Assembly (NCBI RefSeq): GCF_900089955.1
Contig: NZ_FLQX01000107.1
Location: 43,143 to 107,142 of the forward strand
DNA from: Candidatus Accumulibacter aalborgensis
GTDB taxonomy: Bacteria > Pseudomonadota > Gammaproteobacteria > Burkholderiales > Rhodocyclaceae
Direction: 5' to 3'
Length of the DNA stretch: 64,000 bases
Shown in pieces: positions 23,812-33,690 of this stretch. The notes beneath the pieces were generated by a model that worked only from the letters and a program-made list of their open reading frames with translations, was not told the DNA's origin and did not search any database. Both the position numbers and the translations under genes were made by a program. The first letter of the stretch is position 1; each line of letters starts with the position of its first letter.

Positions 23812-24085
23812 AGTCACCAACATTTCCAGGCATGGCTTCTGGCTGCTGCTTGCCGACGAAGAGTTGTATTTGCCCTTTGCTGATTTTCCCTGGTTTCGGA
23901 GCGCAACCATAGAACACATCTGTCGAGTCGAATGGCCTACTGATAACCACCTCTTTTGGCCGTTGCTGGACATCGACCTAGCGGTCGAGTCGATACGCAA
24001 TCCTGCCGCGTTTCCTTTGGTTGCATCGGTGACAGCGGCTGACACTGCGGTCAGGCGGGACGCGCAGGAAGCGGCGCGCCCCTGA
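23783..24085 (+). CDS. DUF2442 protein (partner of DUF4160)
   Basis: 100 residues, with the core EVTNISRHGFWLLLADEELYLPF near residue 10-32 and WPTDNHLFWPLLDIDL near 51-66, typical of DUF2442. The tail from about residue 75 is longer than usual. It ends 7 bp before the convergent Hsp70 stop. Which of the two is toxin or antitoxin is not established. Confidence 0.85.
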   Translation: MPGTPISQIEVTNISRHGFWLLLADEELYLPFADFPWFRSATIEHICRVEWPTDNHLFWPLLDIDLAVESIRNPAAFPLVASVTAADTAVRRDAQEAARP

Positions 24086-24091
24086 TCTTGA

Positions 24092-25939
24092 TCAATCCGT
24101 CGTACCACCGCGCACGTCGAACTCGACTTTCCAGCACTCGCCACCGCCGTGGGGCAAGGCTTCGAGTTCCAAAGTTCCAGCCTCGGTCACCCGTGCCTGC
24201 AGCCTGACGCGAACCACCTCGCCGGCCGCACGGCCTTCGCTCGGCAGCGTCGTCTGGATCTCGTCGAGTTCCTGGAGTTCGTCGGGCTCCCAGTCTTCGA
24301 GCATCGTGCCGACGGCATCCTGACGGCGGACCGACGAGCCGAAGAAACGAAAGCGCACCTGCTCGCCGACGACCAGGCCGAACTCCTGCGCCGACAGGGC
24401 GGCCTCGGTCCCTTCCTCCATGCCGAAGGGGGCCAGACACAGCGCCTGCACGGGCGGCTGCACGCCGGGTACGGCAGGCATCACCGACTCGACCGCGACG
24501 TAGTAGGAGCGCGCCGTTCCGCCACGGATGCGGACGCCCTGGCCACGGCGCACGTAGCCGTAATACGCGGCACCGCGCGCAACGGCCAGGTCGAGGTCGG
24601 CGCCTTCGAGGAGGCGCGCGGCGGGCGCTTCTTCAGCGGCAAGCCAGGAATTGATCGTCGCCAGCGTGCGCTCGGCAAGCAGTTCGGACTTGAAGACGCC
24701 GCCATTGAACAACACCGCCGTGGGATGAAGAAAGGTCGCGTCTTCCGGCAAGTCGCCAGCGAATCCATCGAGATCGGCCGTTGCGGCGAGCTGACGGGCC
24801 AGGAAGGCGGCCAGGTGGCGAGTGACTGCCGCGTCCTGCGCGTAGGGCAGTCCGAGCTGAGTCAGGCCGGAGCGACCCCGCCCCTGCGGACGATCGGCGA
24901 TGGCCGCTGCCGGGAAAAAGCCTTCGAGCAGCGTGGCGTCGAGTTCTGCGCGCGTCAGTTCGCTGCGCATCGATCCGCCGATCAACTTTGCGCCGCGGCT
25001 GACGACTACCAGCGGCAGCGCGCTGATGTCAGGGTCATTGAGCAGGGTTTCCTTGGCCACCCGACAGGCATGGGTCAGGGCACGCAATTGCCAGGCGTCG
25101 AGCTTGCTGCCCTGCGTCGACAGCTTGGCGGCAACGGTATAGGCCAGCGCCAGGTCCATGTTGTCACCGCCGAGCAGGATGTGCTCACCGACGGCGACGC
25201 GGTGCAGTTCAAGATTGCCTTCGCGCTCGACAACGGCGATCAGCGAAAAGTCGCTGGTGCCGCCACCGACATCGACGACCAGGATGATGTCACCCGGGCG
25301 GACCTGCTTGCGCCAACCGCCGGCGCTCTTCTGAATCCAGCTATAGAGCGCCGCCTGTGGTTCCTCGAGCAGGATCATCCGTTCGCAGCCGGCCGCCTTG
25401 GCCGCCTCGGCAGTCAGTTCGCGCGCCGCCGGGTCGAAGGACGCGGGAATGGTGACCACGATCTCCTGATCGGCGAAGGGCGCCGCCGGCTGGGCGTCAT
25501 CCCACGCGGCGCGCAAGTGGGCGAGATAGCGCAAGGAGGCTTCGAGCGGCGAAATGCGGGCCACCTCCGGCGGTGCGTCGTTGGGCAGGATGGCTGCGCG
25601 CCGATCGACGCCGGCGTGGCAGAGCCAGCTCTTGGCGCTCGACACCAGACGGATCGGCGTTGCCGCACCACGGCTGCGCGCCATCTCACCGACCGCACAG
25701 TCCTGCTCGGCGGTCCACGGCAGGCTCAGATCACCGTCCGCCAACTCGCTGGCATGTGGCAGGTAGATGAACGACGGCAGCAGGCCCAGCGCCTCGACCG
25801 AACCGGGTGCGGTCAACTGCGGAATCGGCAGGACGTGCTGGGTGACCTGCTCGCCATCGCTGCCGCCGATGTCGACGTAGGAGAGCGCGCAATGGGTAGT
25901 GCCAAGATCGATGCCGATCGAGAATTTTGGCTCGCTCAT
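24092..25939 (-). CDS. Hsp70 family protein, short form
   Basis: 615 residues. Phosphate-1 GIDLGTTHCALSY at 9-21 and phosphate-2 VVDVGGGTSDFSLIAV near 220-235 are intact; FNGGVFKSELL near 405 corresponds to the adenosine-binding part. The C-terminal 180 residues are beta-rich, as in an Hsp70 substrate domain, but the helical lid seems missing. It overlaps the DUF2760 gene by four bases (ATGA), so the two are translationally coupled. Confidence 0.9.
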   Translation of the reverse strand: MSEPKFSIGIDLGTTHCALSYVDIGGSDGEQVTQHVLPIPQLTAPGSVEALGLLPSFIYLPHASELADGDLSLPWTAEQDCAVGEMARSRGAATPIRLVSSAKSWLCHAGVDRRAAILPNDAPPEVARISPLEASLRYLAHLRAAWDDAQPAAPFADQEIVVTIPASFDPAARELTAEAAKAAGCERMILLEEPQAALYSWIQKSAGGWRKQVRPGDIILVVDVGGGTSDFSLIAVVEREGNLELHRVAVGEHILLGGDNMDLALAYTVAAKLSTQGSKLDAWQLRALTHACRVAKETLLNDPDISALPLVVVSRGAKLIGGSMRSELTRAELDATLLEGFFPAAAIADRPQGRGRSGLTQLGLPYAQDAAVTRHLAAFLARQLAATADLDGFAGDLPEDATFLHPTAVLFNGGVFKSELLAERTLATINSWLAAEEAPAARLLEGADLDLAVARGAAYYGYVRRGQGVRIRGGTARSYYVAVESVMPAVPGVQPPVQALCLAPFGMEEGTEAALSAQEFGLVVGEQVRFRFFGSSVRRQDAVGTMLEDWEPDELQELDEIQTTLPSEGRAAGEVVRVRLQARVTEAGTLELEALPHGGGECWKVEFDVRGGTTD

Positions 25940-26499
25940 AGTTCCACCTCCGCGGGGGCGACAATGCGCAATTCATGGCTGCCGGAGAGCTTGGGCAAAC
26001 GGGTTTCGAGGACGCGCCAGCCGCGGTGAGTGATGCTGCCTTTGAACGGTGGCTGGCCGACGACGTTGCCGGTGACGCGAATCGCCGCGGCATCGAAGCC
26101 TGCCGGCAGCGTGATCCGGCTGCCTTCGGCTTCATCGCGTACCGGAGCGATGGTGAAACTGTCGTGCAGCACCTTGCGACAGCCTTCGTGCACCACGCGT
26201 ACCGCGGCGCCGATGTCGGCGTCGCTGTAGTCGGCGACATCTTCCTGGATGAAGTCGATGAAGCGGGCCTCGCGCTGCAGCAGGCCGAGGAGTTGCAGTG
26301 CGCCGTCCGGGGCCGCTTCGCGCAACGGAACGACAACCGGCCGGGGTGTGACGGGAGCTGGTGACGACGGTTCGTTGCGCTGCTCGCCGGCACGCAAGGC
26401 CTGCACGCGGGCGGCCAACTGGCCGTCGGCAATGATCGCGAAGAAGGTGCCGAAAGCAAGGGAGATTCTGCTCAACAAGGAGGGAGGGTCTTGTTTCAT
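25936..26499 (-). CDS. DUF2760 domain protein
   Basis: 187 residues. A hydrophobic N-terminal segment (ISLAFGTFFAIIADGQLAARV) is followed by the domain core LQLLGLLQREARFIDFIQEDV near 88-108 and FKGSITHRGWRV near 152-163. It is the first gene of an operon with the Hsp70 genes. Function unknown; the consistent linkage suggests a client or cochaperone. Confidence 0.85.
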   Translation of the reverse strand: MKQDPPSLLSRISLAFGTFFAIIADGQLAARVQALRAGEQRNEPSSPAPVTPRPVVVPLREAAPDGALQLLGLLQREARFIDFIQEDVADYSDADIGAAVRVVHEGCRKVLHDSFTIAPVRDEAEGSRITLPAGFDAAAIRVTGNVVGQPPFKGSITHRGWRVLETRLPKLSGSHELRIVAPAEVEL

Positions 26500-26810
26500 G
26501 GAATGGTCCTGGTTGCGGCCGCCGAAGCGGCGCGGTGAGATGTTCCGTATTCAATGTTGTGAGATCGGCCGCGGCAGCGCCGGGCCGGGCAGACGAGCGA
26601 CGGAGCGGGTCTTCTGCGAAGGGAGGCAATCATTGTGGCTTGCGCATGGGCCCTATCGCCGGGCCGCCGGTAGCGCTTCAGGCGTGTCTGTTGCAGCGCA
26701 ATATAAACCATTTTGCTGTTTTCGGGTAGCTCCGGCGGGCGGCGCTGCCGTCGTCACGCCTGCACGGACCTGGGCGGCACGCTCGGCAAGCGCGCCTCGC
26801 AGCGCGCCAA
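26500..26810. other. Gap between DUF2760 and the ccd relic
   Basis: Presumed promoter region of the DUF2760-Hsp70 operon. An A/T-rich patch near 26700-26720 offers a TATATT-like -10 on the minus strand, with no clear -35. No gene is seen. Confidence 0.4.
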
Positions 26811-27003
26811 TCAATAGCCCTGGAACAGGAAATCCAGGGCGGTGGCGATCTGCGCTTGCTCTACGGCCAAGGATGTGACAGGTGATTTCAGGATGCGCCG
26901 CGGTACCGCACCCATCTTGGGTGTCTCCAGCAGGTAGTCCTTGCCCTCGATACTCAGCAGAGGTGAGAGTGCCCTAGTTGGGAAAGACCTCAAAGCGCGC
27001 CAT
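26811..27003 (-). pseudogene. ccdB toxin remnant with internal deletion
   Basis: Starts MARFEVFPN, as CcdB does, overlapping the ccdA stop (TGATG), but hits TAG after nine codons. In another frame the C-terminal half of CcdB continues (PLLSIEGKDYLLETPKMGAV...LDFLFQGY, given in part), ending at 26811. The missing middle is about 40 residues, based on a normal length near 100. The gyrase-poisoning C-terminus is retained but cannot be made from the native start. Confidence 0.8.
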
Positions 27004-27293
27004 CAGAAAGTTCTCCCCCCGTCGAGTGGCAGCCCTTCGGCTTCGATCGTGGCGTTGAAGGCCGCGATGAATTCCGAGTGTTCCTCCCGCCAACGACGTT
27101 CCAGCTCACGGCGCACGACTTCGCGCAAATGGCTGTCGCAAACTTGGGACACGTTGATTTGCATTGTCTTGGCGGCGTCCAGGACGTCGGCGCTCAAGCT
27201 CAAGTTGATCGCCCGCTTGGCGGGATGCCGAGATCGAGAGGCACGTTTCAGCGTAGCTGTTTGACCATCGGGCATAGCAATCTCCATGCGCAC
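27003..27293 (-). CDS. ccdA: CcdA-like antitoxin
   Basis: 96 residues. An N-terminal ribbon-helix-helix region (RAINLSLSADVLDAAKTMQINVSQ, in part) is followed by a disordered toxin-binding tail (WREEHSEFIAAFNATIEAEG). The start is taken as GTG 27293 because AAGGAG is seven bases upstream; ATG at 27287 would be 13 away. The antitoxin is intact while its toxin is broken. Confidence 0.88.
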   Translation of the reverse strand: MRMEIAMPDGQTATLKRASRSRHPAKRAINLSLSADVLDAAKTMQINVSQVCDSHLREVVRRELERRWREEHSEFIAAFNATIEAEGLPLDGGRTF

Positions 27294-27373
27294 AGTTTAG
27301 CTCCTTGTTTTGAAGAACTCCATCGCCGAGTGCAGTCTCGCCATTCGCTTATCAATCAAACATATCCCCCGTA

Positions 27374-27721
27374 TTGGCTATTCCCTTTCCGACCCCCGGC
27401 GTAGGCCCACTTCCGTCTGGTTGTGTGCTCGCCCGACTGTCCGGCAGCCGGGCGCCACTTAGCGACTGCAGCTTCACGCCGGACGGCAAGCACGTGCTGT
27501 CCGCTGGCTGGGATGGCAGCCTGCGGCTGTGGGATGCCGCCAGCGGCGAATTGCTGCGCATCCACGCGCTGCTGCCCGACGACAGCCACGCCGTCTGGGA
27601 GCCGCGCGACAACCGGATCGTCGAGGTCGGCGGCGAAGCCTGGCGCTGGCCGGGCTGGCAGCTCAGGGACGACGACCGCGCGTTGGCCAATGGCTGGCCG
27701 ATAGGCTGTCAACGAAGATAA
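27374..27721 (+). pseudogene. WD40-repeat protein remnant
   Basis: Only one full WD40 blade is present (SDCSFTPDGKHVLSAGWDG, then LRLWDAASGELL), followed by a C-terminal piece (WEPRDNRIVEVGGEAWRW). A propeller needs four or more blades, so this is the tail of a larger gene. The first 25 residues do not look like WD40 and no ribosome site is seen. Confidence 0.7.
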
Positions 27722-27798
27722 TCATTGAGCCCTGCCGGAAAATCTGAAAGCATGCTTCTGTTCCGCGGCTTCTGGCCCGATTTCCCGCACCTTCGGCC

Positions 27799-27850
27799 AA
27801 ACGGTCATGACTTCTCAAGACACTCCCGATCATGAAAGGCATGACCGTTT
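27799..27850. repeat. 11-bp perfect inverted repeat, 30-base spacer
   Basis: AAACGGTCATG at 27799-27809 and CATGACCGTTT at 27840-27850. Possibly the ends of a very small mobile-element relic or an operator near the WD40 fragment. Confidence 0.6.
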
Positions 27851-27866
27851 CCCTCACCCCCGACCT

Positions 27867-27888
27867 CTCTCCCGCGAACGCGGGAGAG
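27867..27888. repeat. CTCTCCCGCG palindrome
   Basis: Perfect 10-bp arms CTCTCCCGCG / CGCGGGAGAG around AA, within a CCCTCACCCCC...GAGAGGGGAG context that is a common dispersed intergenic repeat in proteobacteria. Confidence 0.7.
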
Positions 27889-27965
27889 GGGAGATTCGTG
27901 AGTCGCCGGCGCGACTTTCATGGTAACACACCCACGAGAACCGACTTCACGAGACCAACCGACCG

Positions 27966-28682
27966 ATGACCGAAAAACACAGCCCTTCTCAGCCCGTCAG
28001 CCACCTCAACGACGACTTCGACCAACGCGTCGTCGCGCATGCCGCCGACGCGCTGTGGCTACCATCGCCACAGCCGGGAGTCGAACGGCGCATGCTCGAC
28101 CGCGTCGGCAGAGAGGTCGGCCGGGCGACGAGTATCGTGCGCTACGTCGCCGGTGCCGGTTTCCACCCGCACACGCATGGCGGCGGTGAGGAGATTCTGG
28201 TGCTCGACGGCGTTTTTTCCGACGAGGACGGTGACTACCCGGCCGGCAGCTACCTGCGCAACCCGCCCGGCTCGATGCACACGCCTTTCTCGCGCGCCGG
28301 CTGCACGCTGTTCGTCAAGTTATGGCAGTTCACGACGGGCGATCGGCAAACGCTGCGCATCGCTACCGGGACGGCCCAGTGGTATCCGGGACTGGTCCCC
28401 GGCCTGTCGGTGTTGCCGCTGCACGAACACGAGGGCATCAACACGGCGCTGGTTCGCTGGGCACCGCACACGCGCTTCAATTCACACCTTCACCCCGGTG
28501 GCGAAGAAATTCTGGTTCTTGACGGGCTTTTTCGCGACGAAGACGGCGAGTACCCGCAAGGGAGCTGGTTGCGCAATCCGCGCTGGAGTCGTCACATGCC
28601 CTTCACCGGCGCTGAAGGCGCGCTGATCTACGTCAAGGTGGGGCATCTCGGGGCCGACTTGCTCGTGCCGGAAGGCGTCTGA
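27966..28682 (+). CDS. Double-cupin ChrR-like protein
   Basis: 238 residues with two copies of the ChrR-type cupin: HTHGGGEEILVLDGVFSDEDGDYPAG near 69-94 and LHPGGEEILVLDGLFRDEDGEYPQG near 176-200. The paired His/Glu residues would bind a metal. ChrR is the anti-sigma partner of RpoE in the singlet-oxygen response, but this protein lacks the N-terminal zinc anti-sigma domain and no sigma factor gene is adjacent. It is therefore more likely a stand-alone cupin. Confidence 0.85.
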   Translation: MTEKHSPSQPVSHLNDDFDQRVVAHAADALWLPSPQPGVERRMLDRVGREVGRATSIVRYVAGAGFHPHTHGGGEEILVLDGVFSDEDGDYPAGSYLRNPPGSMHTPFSRAGCTLFVKLWQFTTGDRQTLRIATGTAQWYPGLVPGLSVLPLHEHEGINTALVRWAPHTRFNSHLHPGGEEILVLDGLFRDEDGEYPQGSWLRNPRWSRHMPFTGAEGALIYVKVGHLGADLLVPEGV

Positions 28683-28746
28683 TGGTGCCGGCCAGCTTCA
28701 GCTTGGCTTGTGCCTTCACCCGGAAGTTCTGTGGCAAGATCTGCCG

Positions 28747-29439
28747 ATGCATGCCATCCGCCTTCTGACGCTGACCGACTGGCTGGCGCTCTGCGCGTTT
28801 TTTTCCTGTTGGGCAGGTTACGCCTGGTTCTCCGAGCATAGCCGCTGGGCTGCCGGGGGGTTGATCCGCAGCACGCGGGAGTTCCGCCTCGAATGGGCCT
28901 ACCAGATGCTGGCGCGCGAGGTGCGGGTCACGGATTCGACGCTGATCGGCAACCTCGTGACCAGCGTCACCTTCTACGCCAACACCACCATCTACATCAT
29001 CGCTGGTCTGGTCGCCGCACTTGGCGCCGCTGACAAGCTCCTGGGCTTTACCACCGATCTGGCGTTGCCCGGGGCGGGCAACCGGGAACTGCTGGAGATC
29101 AAGCTGCTGCTGGTGCTCGCGGCTTTCGTTTTTGCCTACTTCAAGTTCACCTGGTCGCTGCGCCAGTTCAACCTGCTCTCGATCCTGATTGGCGCGGCCC
29201 CGCAGGGCGACCGCGACAAGCCGGGAATCGAAAGCTACGCGCGTCGGCTGGCTGGCGCCAACAACCTCGGCGGCGACGACTTCAATCGTGGCATCCGTGC
29301 CTACTACTTCGGCCTGGCGGCCTCGGGCTGGCTGCTCAGTCCGCTGCTGCTGGCTGTCCTCGCGGTGAGCATTCTGCTGGTGCTCTATCGGCGCGACTAC
29401 CGATCGGCAGCGCTCGACCTCCTGCGCCGCGAAAGCTGA
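28747..29439 (+). CDS. DUF599 membrane protein
   Basis: 230 residues with about four membrane helices (near 10-27, 75-100, 118-145, 200-222). The SVTFYANTTIYIIAGL and FKFTWSLRQFNLLSILIGAAP segments are typical of DUF599. Function unknown. I take ATG 28747 (MHAIRLL) over the frame opening at 28708. Confidence 0.85.
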   Translation: MHAIRLLTLTDWLALCAFFSCWAGYAWFSEHSRWAAGGLIRSTREFRLEWAYQMLAREVRVTDSTLIGNLVTSVTFYANTTIYIIAGLVAALGAADKLLGFTTDLALPGAGNRELLEIKLLLVLAAFVFAYFKFTWSLRQFNLLSILIGAAPQGDRDKPGIESYARRLAGANNLGGDDFNRGIRAYYFGLAASGWLLSPLLLAVLAVSILLVLYRRDYRSAALDLLRRES

Positions 29440-29561
29440 CCGGCGCCTTCAGCAACGAGCTGCTGATCGGCGGTGCCAAAAGGGAGGGCAAAGCTGGCCA
29501 GCCGGGACCGCTGGCCAGTGACGCCCACGCTCGCATCCGCATCCTGCACCGGGCGCGTGCG

Positions 29562-30247
29562 TCATGCGTCTGCTCGCGCCGGTGCACTCCCTGTCGGCAG
29601 GTGCTGCACGAACCATTGCGCCGTCGCGCGCGCCACGCACTCAAAGACGACTGCCGATTCGGGCGAGTCCACACTCGCCGGCAACAGCTTCAGTTGCTGT
29701 TCACTGACTACCTCGCGCAGGGCTCGGCGATTGCTCAGCAGACCGCGCTCGTCGTCCTCGGCGACCAGAACGAGCAACGGTGAGGCGAGCGAACGCAGGT
29801 AGAGCATGCCGGCCAGATCGATCAGTCCACCCCGGCAAACGAGCGCGAAGATGTCGTGGTCGCGCAGCGCGGCAACGCGAACGACCACCGGCGAGCAGTC
29901 GCCGGCGGCGCAGAGGCCTATCGGCACCACCGGCAGTTCGCCCAGCACCATCCGCCGCTTGATCAGCGCCAGGCCGTCGAGCAGGCGCCTGGTGAGCAGC
30001 GGGACGTTGTGGTGTTTATCGGCGAAGTGTTCTTCCACGTGAGTGAGCAGGTCGAGGGTCAGCGTACCCACGCCGGCATGGCGCAGGACGACGGCGAGCG
30101 CGTCATCACGTGCCTCTGGAGTTGGGCCTGCGTGCGCCACGACGACCAGCGCCGAGAGCGGCGCCGGGAGCATCAAAACGCCGTGCAGCGGACCGTGCTC
30201 GCTGTCGACCGAGACCTCGGTGACGCCGGGGAAGGCGATCGCTTCGC

Positions 30248-30251
<4 letters not shown>
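29562..30251 (-). CDS. Alpha/beta hydrolase-like protein linked to AmrS
   Basis: About 229 residues. LVVVAHAGP and PIGLCAAGD mark the oxyanion region and nucleophile elbow; the nucleophile would be Cys (G-L-C-A-A-G), as in dienelactone hydrolase, not Ser. The usual catalytic His near the C-terminus is not evident (LPASVDSPES in its place), so activity is uncertain. The probable start is TTG 30251, overlapping the AmrS stop (TTGA). Confidence 0.65.
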
Positions 30252-31341
<1,090 letters not shown>

Positions 31342-31357
<16 letters not shown>

Positions 31358-31890
31358 TTCCTCACCTCATAACGCGCCAGCGCGAGCTGCTGGTGCCAGA
31401 AGTCGGCGGGCAGGCCGGCCTTGAGCTTGAGCTGCGCCATGAAATGCCGCGGGTCAGGCAGCGACTCCCAGACCTGCGGCAGGAAAGTCGCCCGCCGCCG
31501 CTCGTAGCTCAGGATCAGGCCGTCGATACCGGGGCGCAGACGGGCCAGCGCGTCGGCCTCGCTGGCGACCGGGAAGGGCTCGGCCGGCGTCAACAGCGAA
31601 ACCTCGACGCGCGTGCGCGGGAACTCATCCTCACCCAGCGGCTGAAAACGGTGGTCGCGAAAAGCGGCCGCGAGCGCATTCTCGGCGACGTCGATGCCCA
31701 GCGGCCGATGCGCTTCAAGGCTGCCGATGCAGCCTCGCAACTGGCCGTTCTGCGTCAGCGTCACGAACGTTGCTGCCGGCTCGGCAAGTTCCGGGAGTGT
31801 AGCGACAGCCTGTGCCGCGATCCCGAAGCGCTCGCCGATGGCGTTGCGGGCGATGCGCAGCAGCGCATTGCCAAGGGCATCAGTGGGCAT
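31342..31890 (-). CDS. amrA: AmmeMemoRadiSam system protein A (AMMECR1 domain)
   Basis: 182 residues. The AMMECR1 hallmark LRGCIGSLEAHRPL lies near residue 52-65, and VEVSLLTPAEP and FLPQVWE follow. Start ATG 31890 (MPTDALGN) overlaps the amrB stop by 11 bases. The role in the three-gene system is unknown. Confidence 0.92.
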
Positions 31891-32698
31891 CGTCGGCCGC
31901 CTCGCTGAAGGCAAAGGCGCCGTAGCCGACAACGCGCGATTTGTCGCCGGCGGTATCGCCCGAATTGCGCAGGTCGATGAGTTGGGCCCGTAGTCCGTGG
32001 CCACGCGCGGCCAGCAGCAGGCCATTGACCGGCGTCGCGCCGCAGGCCTGCGGATGGTCGATATGCGGATCGAGCGCGACGATGTGCCGCGCGGTGTCGG
32101 CATCGGTCTGGCGAGCCACATCGTAGGGCAGGTAATGGGAAAGATCCGAGCTGATGACGATCAGCGTCTCGTCGCCGCCCCACAGGCAGTCGAGCACTTC
32201 GGCCACCTGTGCCGCTGAAGCACGGCCGACGGCCAGGGGTACCAGTGTGAACTCGCCCAGCACCGTCTGCAGAAACGGTAGTTGCACTTCCAGCGAGTGC
32301 TCGAGGGCATGCGCTGCGTCACTGACCACTACCTGCGGCAGATGCGCGATGGCGGCCAGCGCATCCTGGTCGACCGGAACGATTCCGAGCGGGGTGGCGA
32401 AAGCGGTGGACGAGGGGACCGCCAGCCCATTGACCGCGACACGGTGGGTCGGGCCGAGCAGGACGACGCGGCGTACGATCTCGCGCAGCGCGCTGAGCGG
32501 TGCGTAGACGCTGGCCGCGATCGGGCCGGAATAGACGTAGCCCGCATGTGGCGCGATGATCGCCTTTGCTCGCTCAGCCGGGATCTGAGCGCCGTGGGCC
32601 AGCAAGTCGCGCAGATCGCGGGCCAGAATGGTCGACGATCCCGGATAGAACATTCCGGCGACTGCCGCCGGACGCGTCTGTTGGCTTGAGTGTGTCAT
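31880..32698 (-). CDS. amrB: AmmeMemoRadiSam system protein B (MEMO1 family)
   Basis: 272 residues. MEMO1-family signature AGMFYPGS near 15-22, IIAPHAGYVYSG near 47-58, LLGPTH near 80, EHSLEVQLPFLQ near 127-138 and SSDLSHYLPYD near 184; the His residues are those that line the metal site in MEMO-like dioxygenase folds. GAGGAAC precedes ATG 32698. First gene of the operon, divergent from the tRNA-Val promoter. Confidence 0.92.
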   Translation of the reverse strand: MTHSSQQTRPAAVAGMFYPGSSTILARDLRDLLAHGAQIPAERAKAIIAPHAGYVYSGPIAASVYAPLSALREIVRRVVLLGPTHRVAVNGLAVPSSTAFATPLGIVPVDQDALAAIAHLPQVVVSDAAHALEHSLEVQLPFLQTVLGEFTLVPLAVGRASAAQVAEVLDCLWGGDETLIVISSDLSHYLPYDVARQTDADTARHIVALDPHIDHPQACGATPVNGLLLAARGHGLRAQLIDLRNSGDTAGDKSRVVGYGAFAFSEAADDAH

Positions 32699-32727
32699 CT
32701 GCTTGTTCCTCTTCACGAGTTGGTGCT

Positions 32728-32755
32728 TGACTTGGCGTTCCGGGACCGTATAATG
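32728..32755 (+). promoter_or_regulatory. Sigma-70 promoter of tRNA-Val
   Basis: TTGACT at 32728-32733 and a perfect TATAAT at 32750-32755 with a 16-bp spacer. Transcription would start near 32762, about 50 bases before the tRNA. Confidence 0.8.
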
Positions 32756-32812
32756 CGCACTCTCCTTGAGGTCGCCGGCAGTCTGGTAGTCTGGTATTGG
32801 CGGCTTCACTGA

Positions 32813-32889
32813 AGGCGCGTAGCTCAGCTGGTTAGAGCACCACCTTGACATGGTGGGGGTCGTTGGTTCGAGTCCAATCGCGCCTACCA
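32813..32889 (+). tRNA. tRNA-Val (anticodon GAC)
   Basis: 77 bases with encoded CCA. The acceptor stem AGGCGCG pairs with CGCGCCT; the anticodon loop TTGACAT presents GAC; the T arm GTTGGTTCGAGTCCAAT is canonical. Confidence 0.97.
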
Positions 32890-32929
32890 GAATTCTTCGA
32901 TGAATCCGGTAGATGCAGTGTCACCAATC

Positions 32930-32953
32930 AAGCCGCCCTCGGGCGGCTTTTTT
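32930..32953 (+). terminator. Intrinsic terminator after tRNA-Val
   Basis: GCCGCC, loop CTCG, GGCGGC, then six T residues. Confidence 0.88.
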
Positions 32954-33075
32954 GTGTTCGTTCGATGGGCGCCGCGGGCAGCACTCCATTCTTTCCGATG
33001 CCCGCTAATTGTCCCCCTTTGATCGCCGTGCTTCAAGCTTCAATCCGACGAGCGGGCGGACCTTCTGGACGATGC

Positions 33076-33690
33076 TCATTCGCCCACCACGTCGGTGTTG
33101 GCCGGTGGCGTGAAGCGGAACAGCGCCGGAGCCAGGCGCGGATTGCGTTCGAGATGGCCAAACAGCAGCACGGTGGTCTGGCCGAGGCTGTCGAGCAGTT
33201 CCATTGCCCGAAGGTCGTTGCCGGCAAAACCGAGACGGACCTTCTCGAAACCGCTGTCCTGCGACTTGGGGATCGCCTCTACCCACTCCAGACCATCCTT
33301 GTCGCCCGTTTCGCTCAGGCTGAAGTTCTTCTCGATCGTGCTTTCACCGGCGAGCAGTGCCGCCGGAGTTCCGCCTAGCGCCGTTCCGGCCTTCCTGACC
33401 GTCACCTGACGAAGATCGGGGTCATGAATCCAGACTCTCTCGCCATCGCCAAGGAGCAACTGGCTATAGGGCTTCTCGATCTGCCAGCGGAACTTGCCGG
33501 GGCGGGCGAATATCATGACGCCGCTCGACAACTGTGGCTTGCGTCCGTTCCTGGCGACGACGGTCTGTGTGAAGTCGGCACGTACCGTGCGGGTCGACTC
33601 GACAAACTGGTGCAACTTGTCGATGGCGCCCGCGTTGGCTGCCTGCGCAGCGATCAGGCAGGCGGCGGCCAGGAGATTTCGGCGAATCAT
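33076..33690 (-). CDS. lolA: Outer-membrane lipoprotein carrier LolA
   Basis: 204 residues with a signal peptide ([12 protein letters not shown]). The core motifs [10 protein letters not shown] near 37-46, [19 protein letters not shown] near 57-75 and [14 protein letters not shown] near 84-97 identify LolA, which shuttles lipoproteins across the periplasm to LolB. The start overlaps the ftsK stop by four bases, and the ftsK-lolA order is common in proteobacteria. Confidence 0.94.
   Translation of the reverse strand: MIRRNLLAAACLIAAQAANAGAIDKLHQFVESTRTVRADFTQTVVARNGRKPQLSSGVMIFARPGKFRWQIEKPYSQLLLGDGERVWIHDPDLRQVTVRKAGTALGGTPAALLAGESTIEKNFSLSETGDKDGLEWVEAIPKSQDSGFEKVRLGFAGNDLRAMELLDSLGQTTVLLFGHLERNPRLAPALFRFTPPANTDVVGE

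Noticed and set aside
32930..33075. Short ORF after lolA ([12 protein letters not shown], 24 codons)
   Set aside because: It overlaps the lolA stop but has no conserved-looking product and ends within 75 bases.
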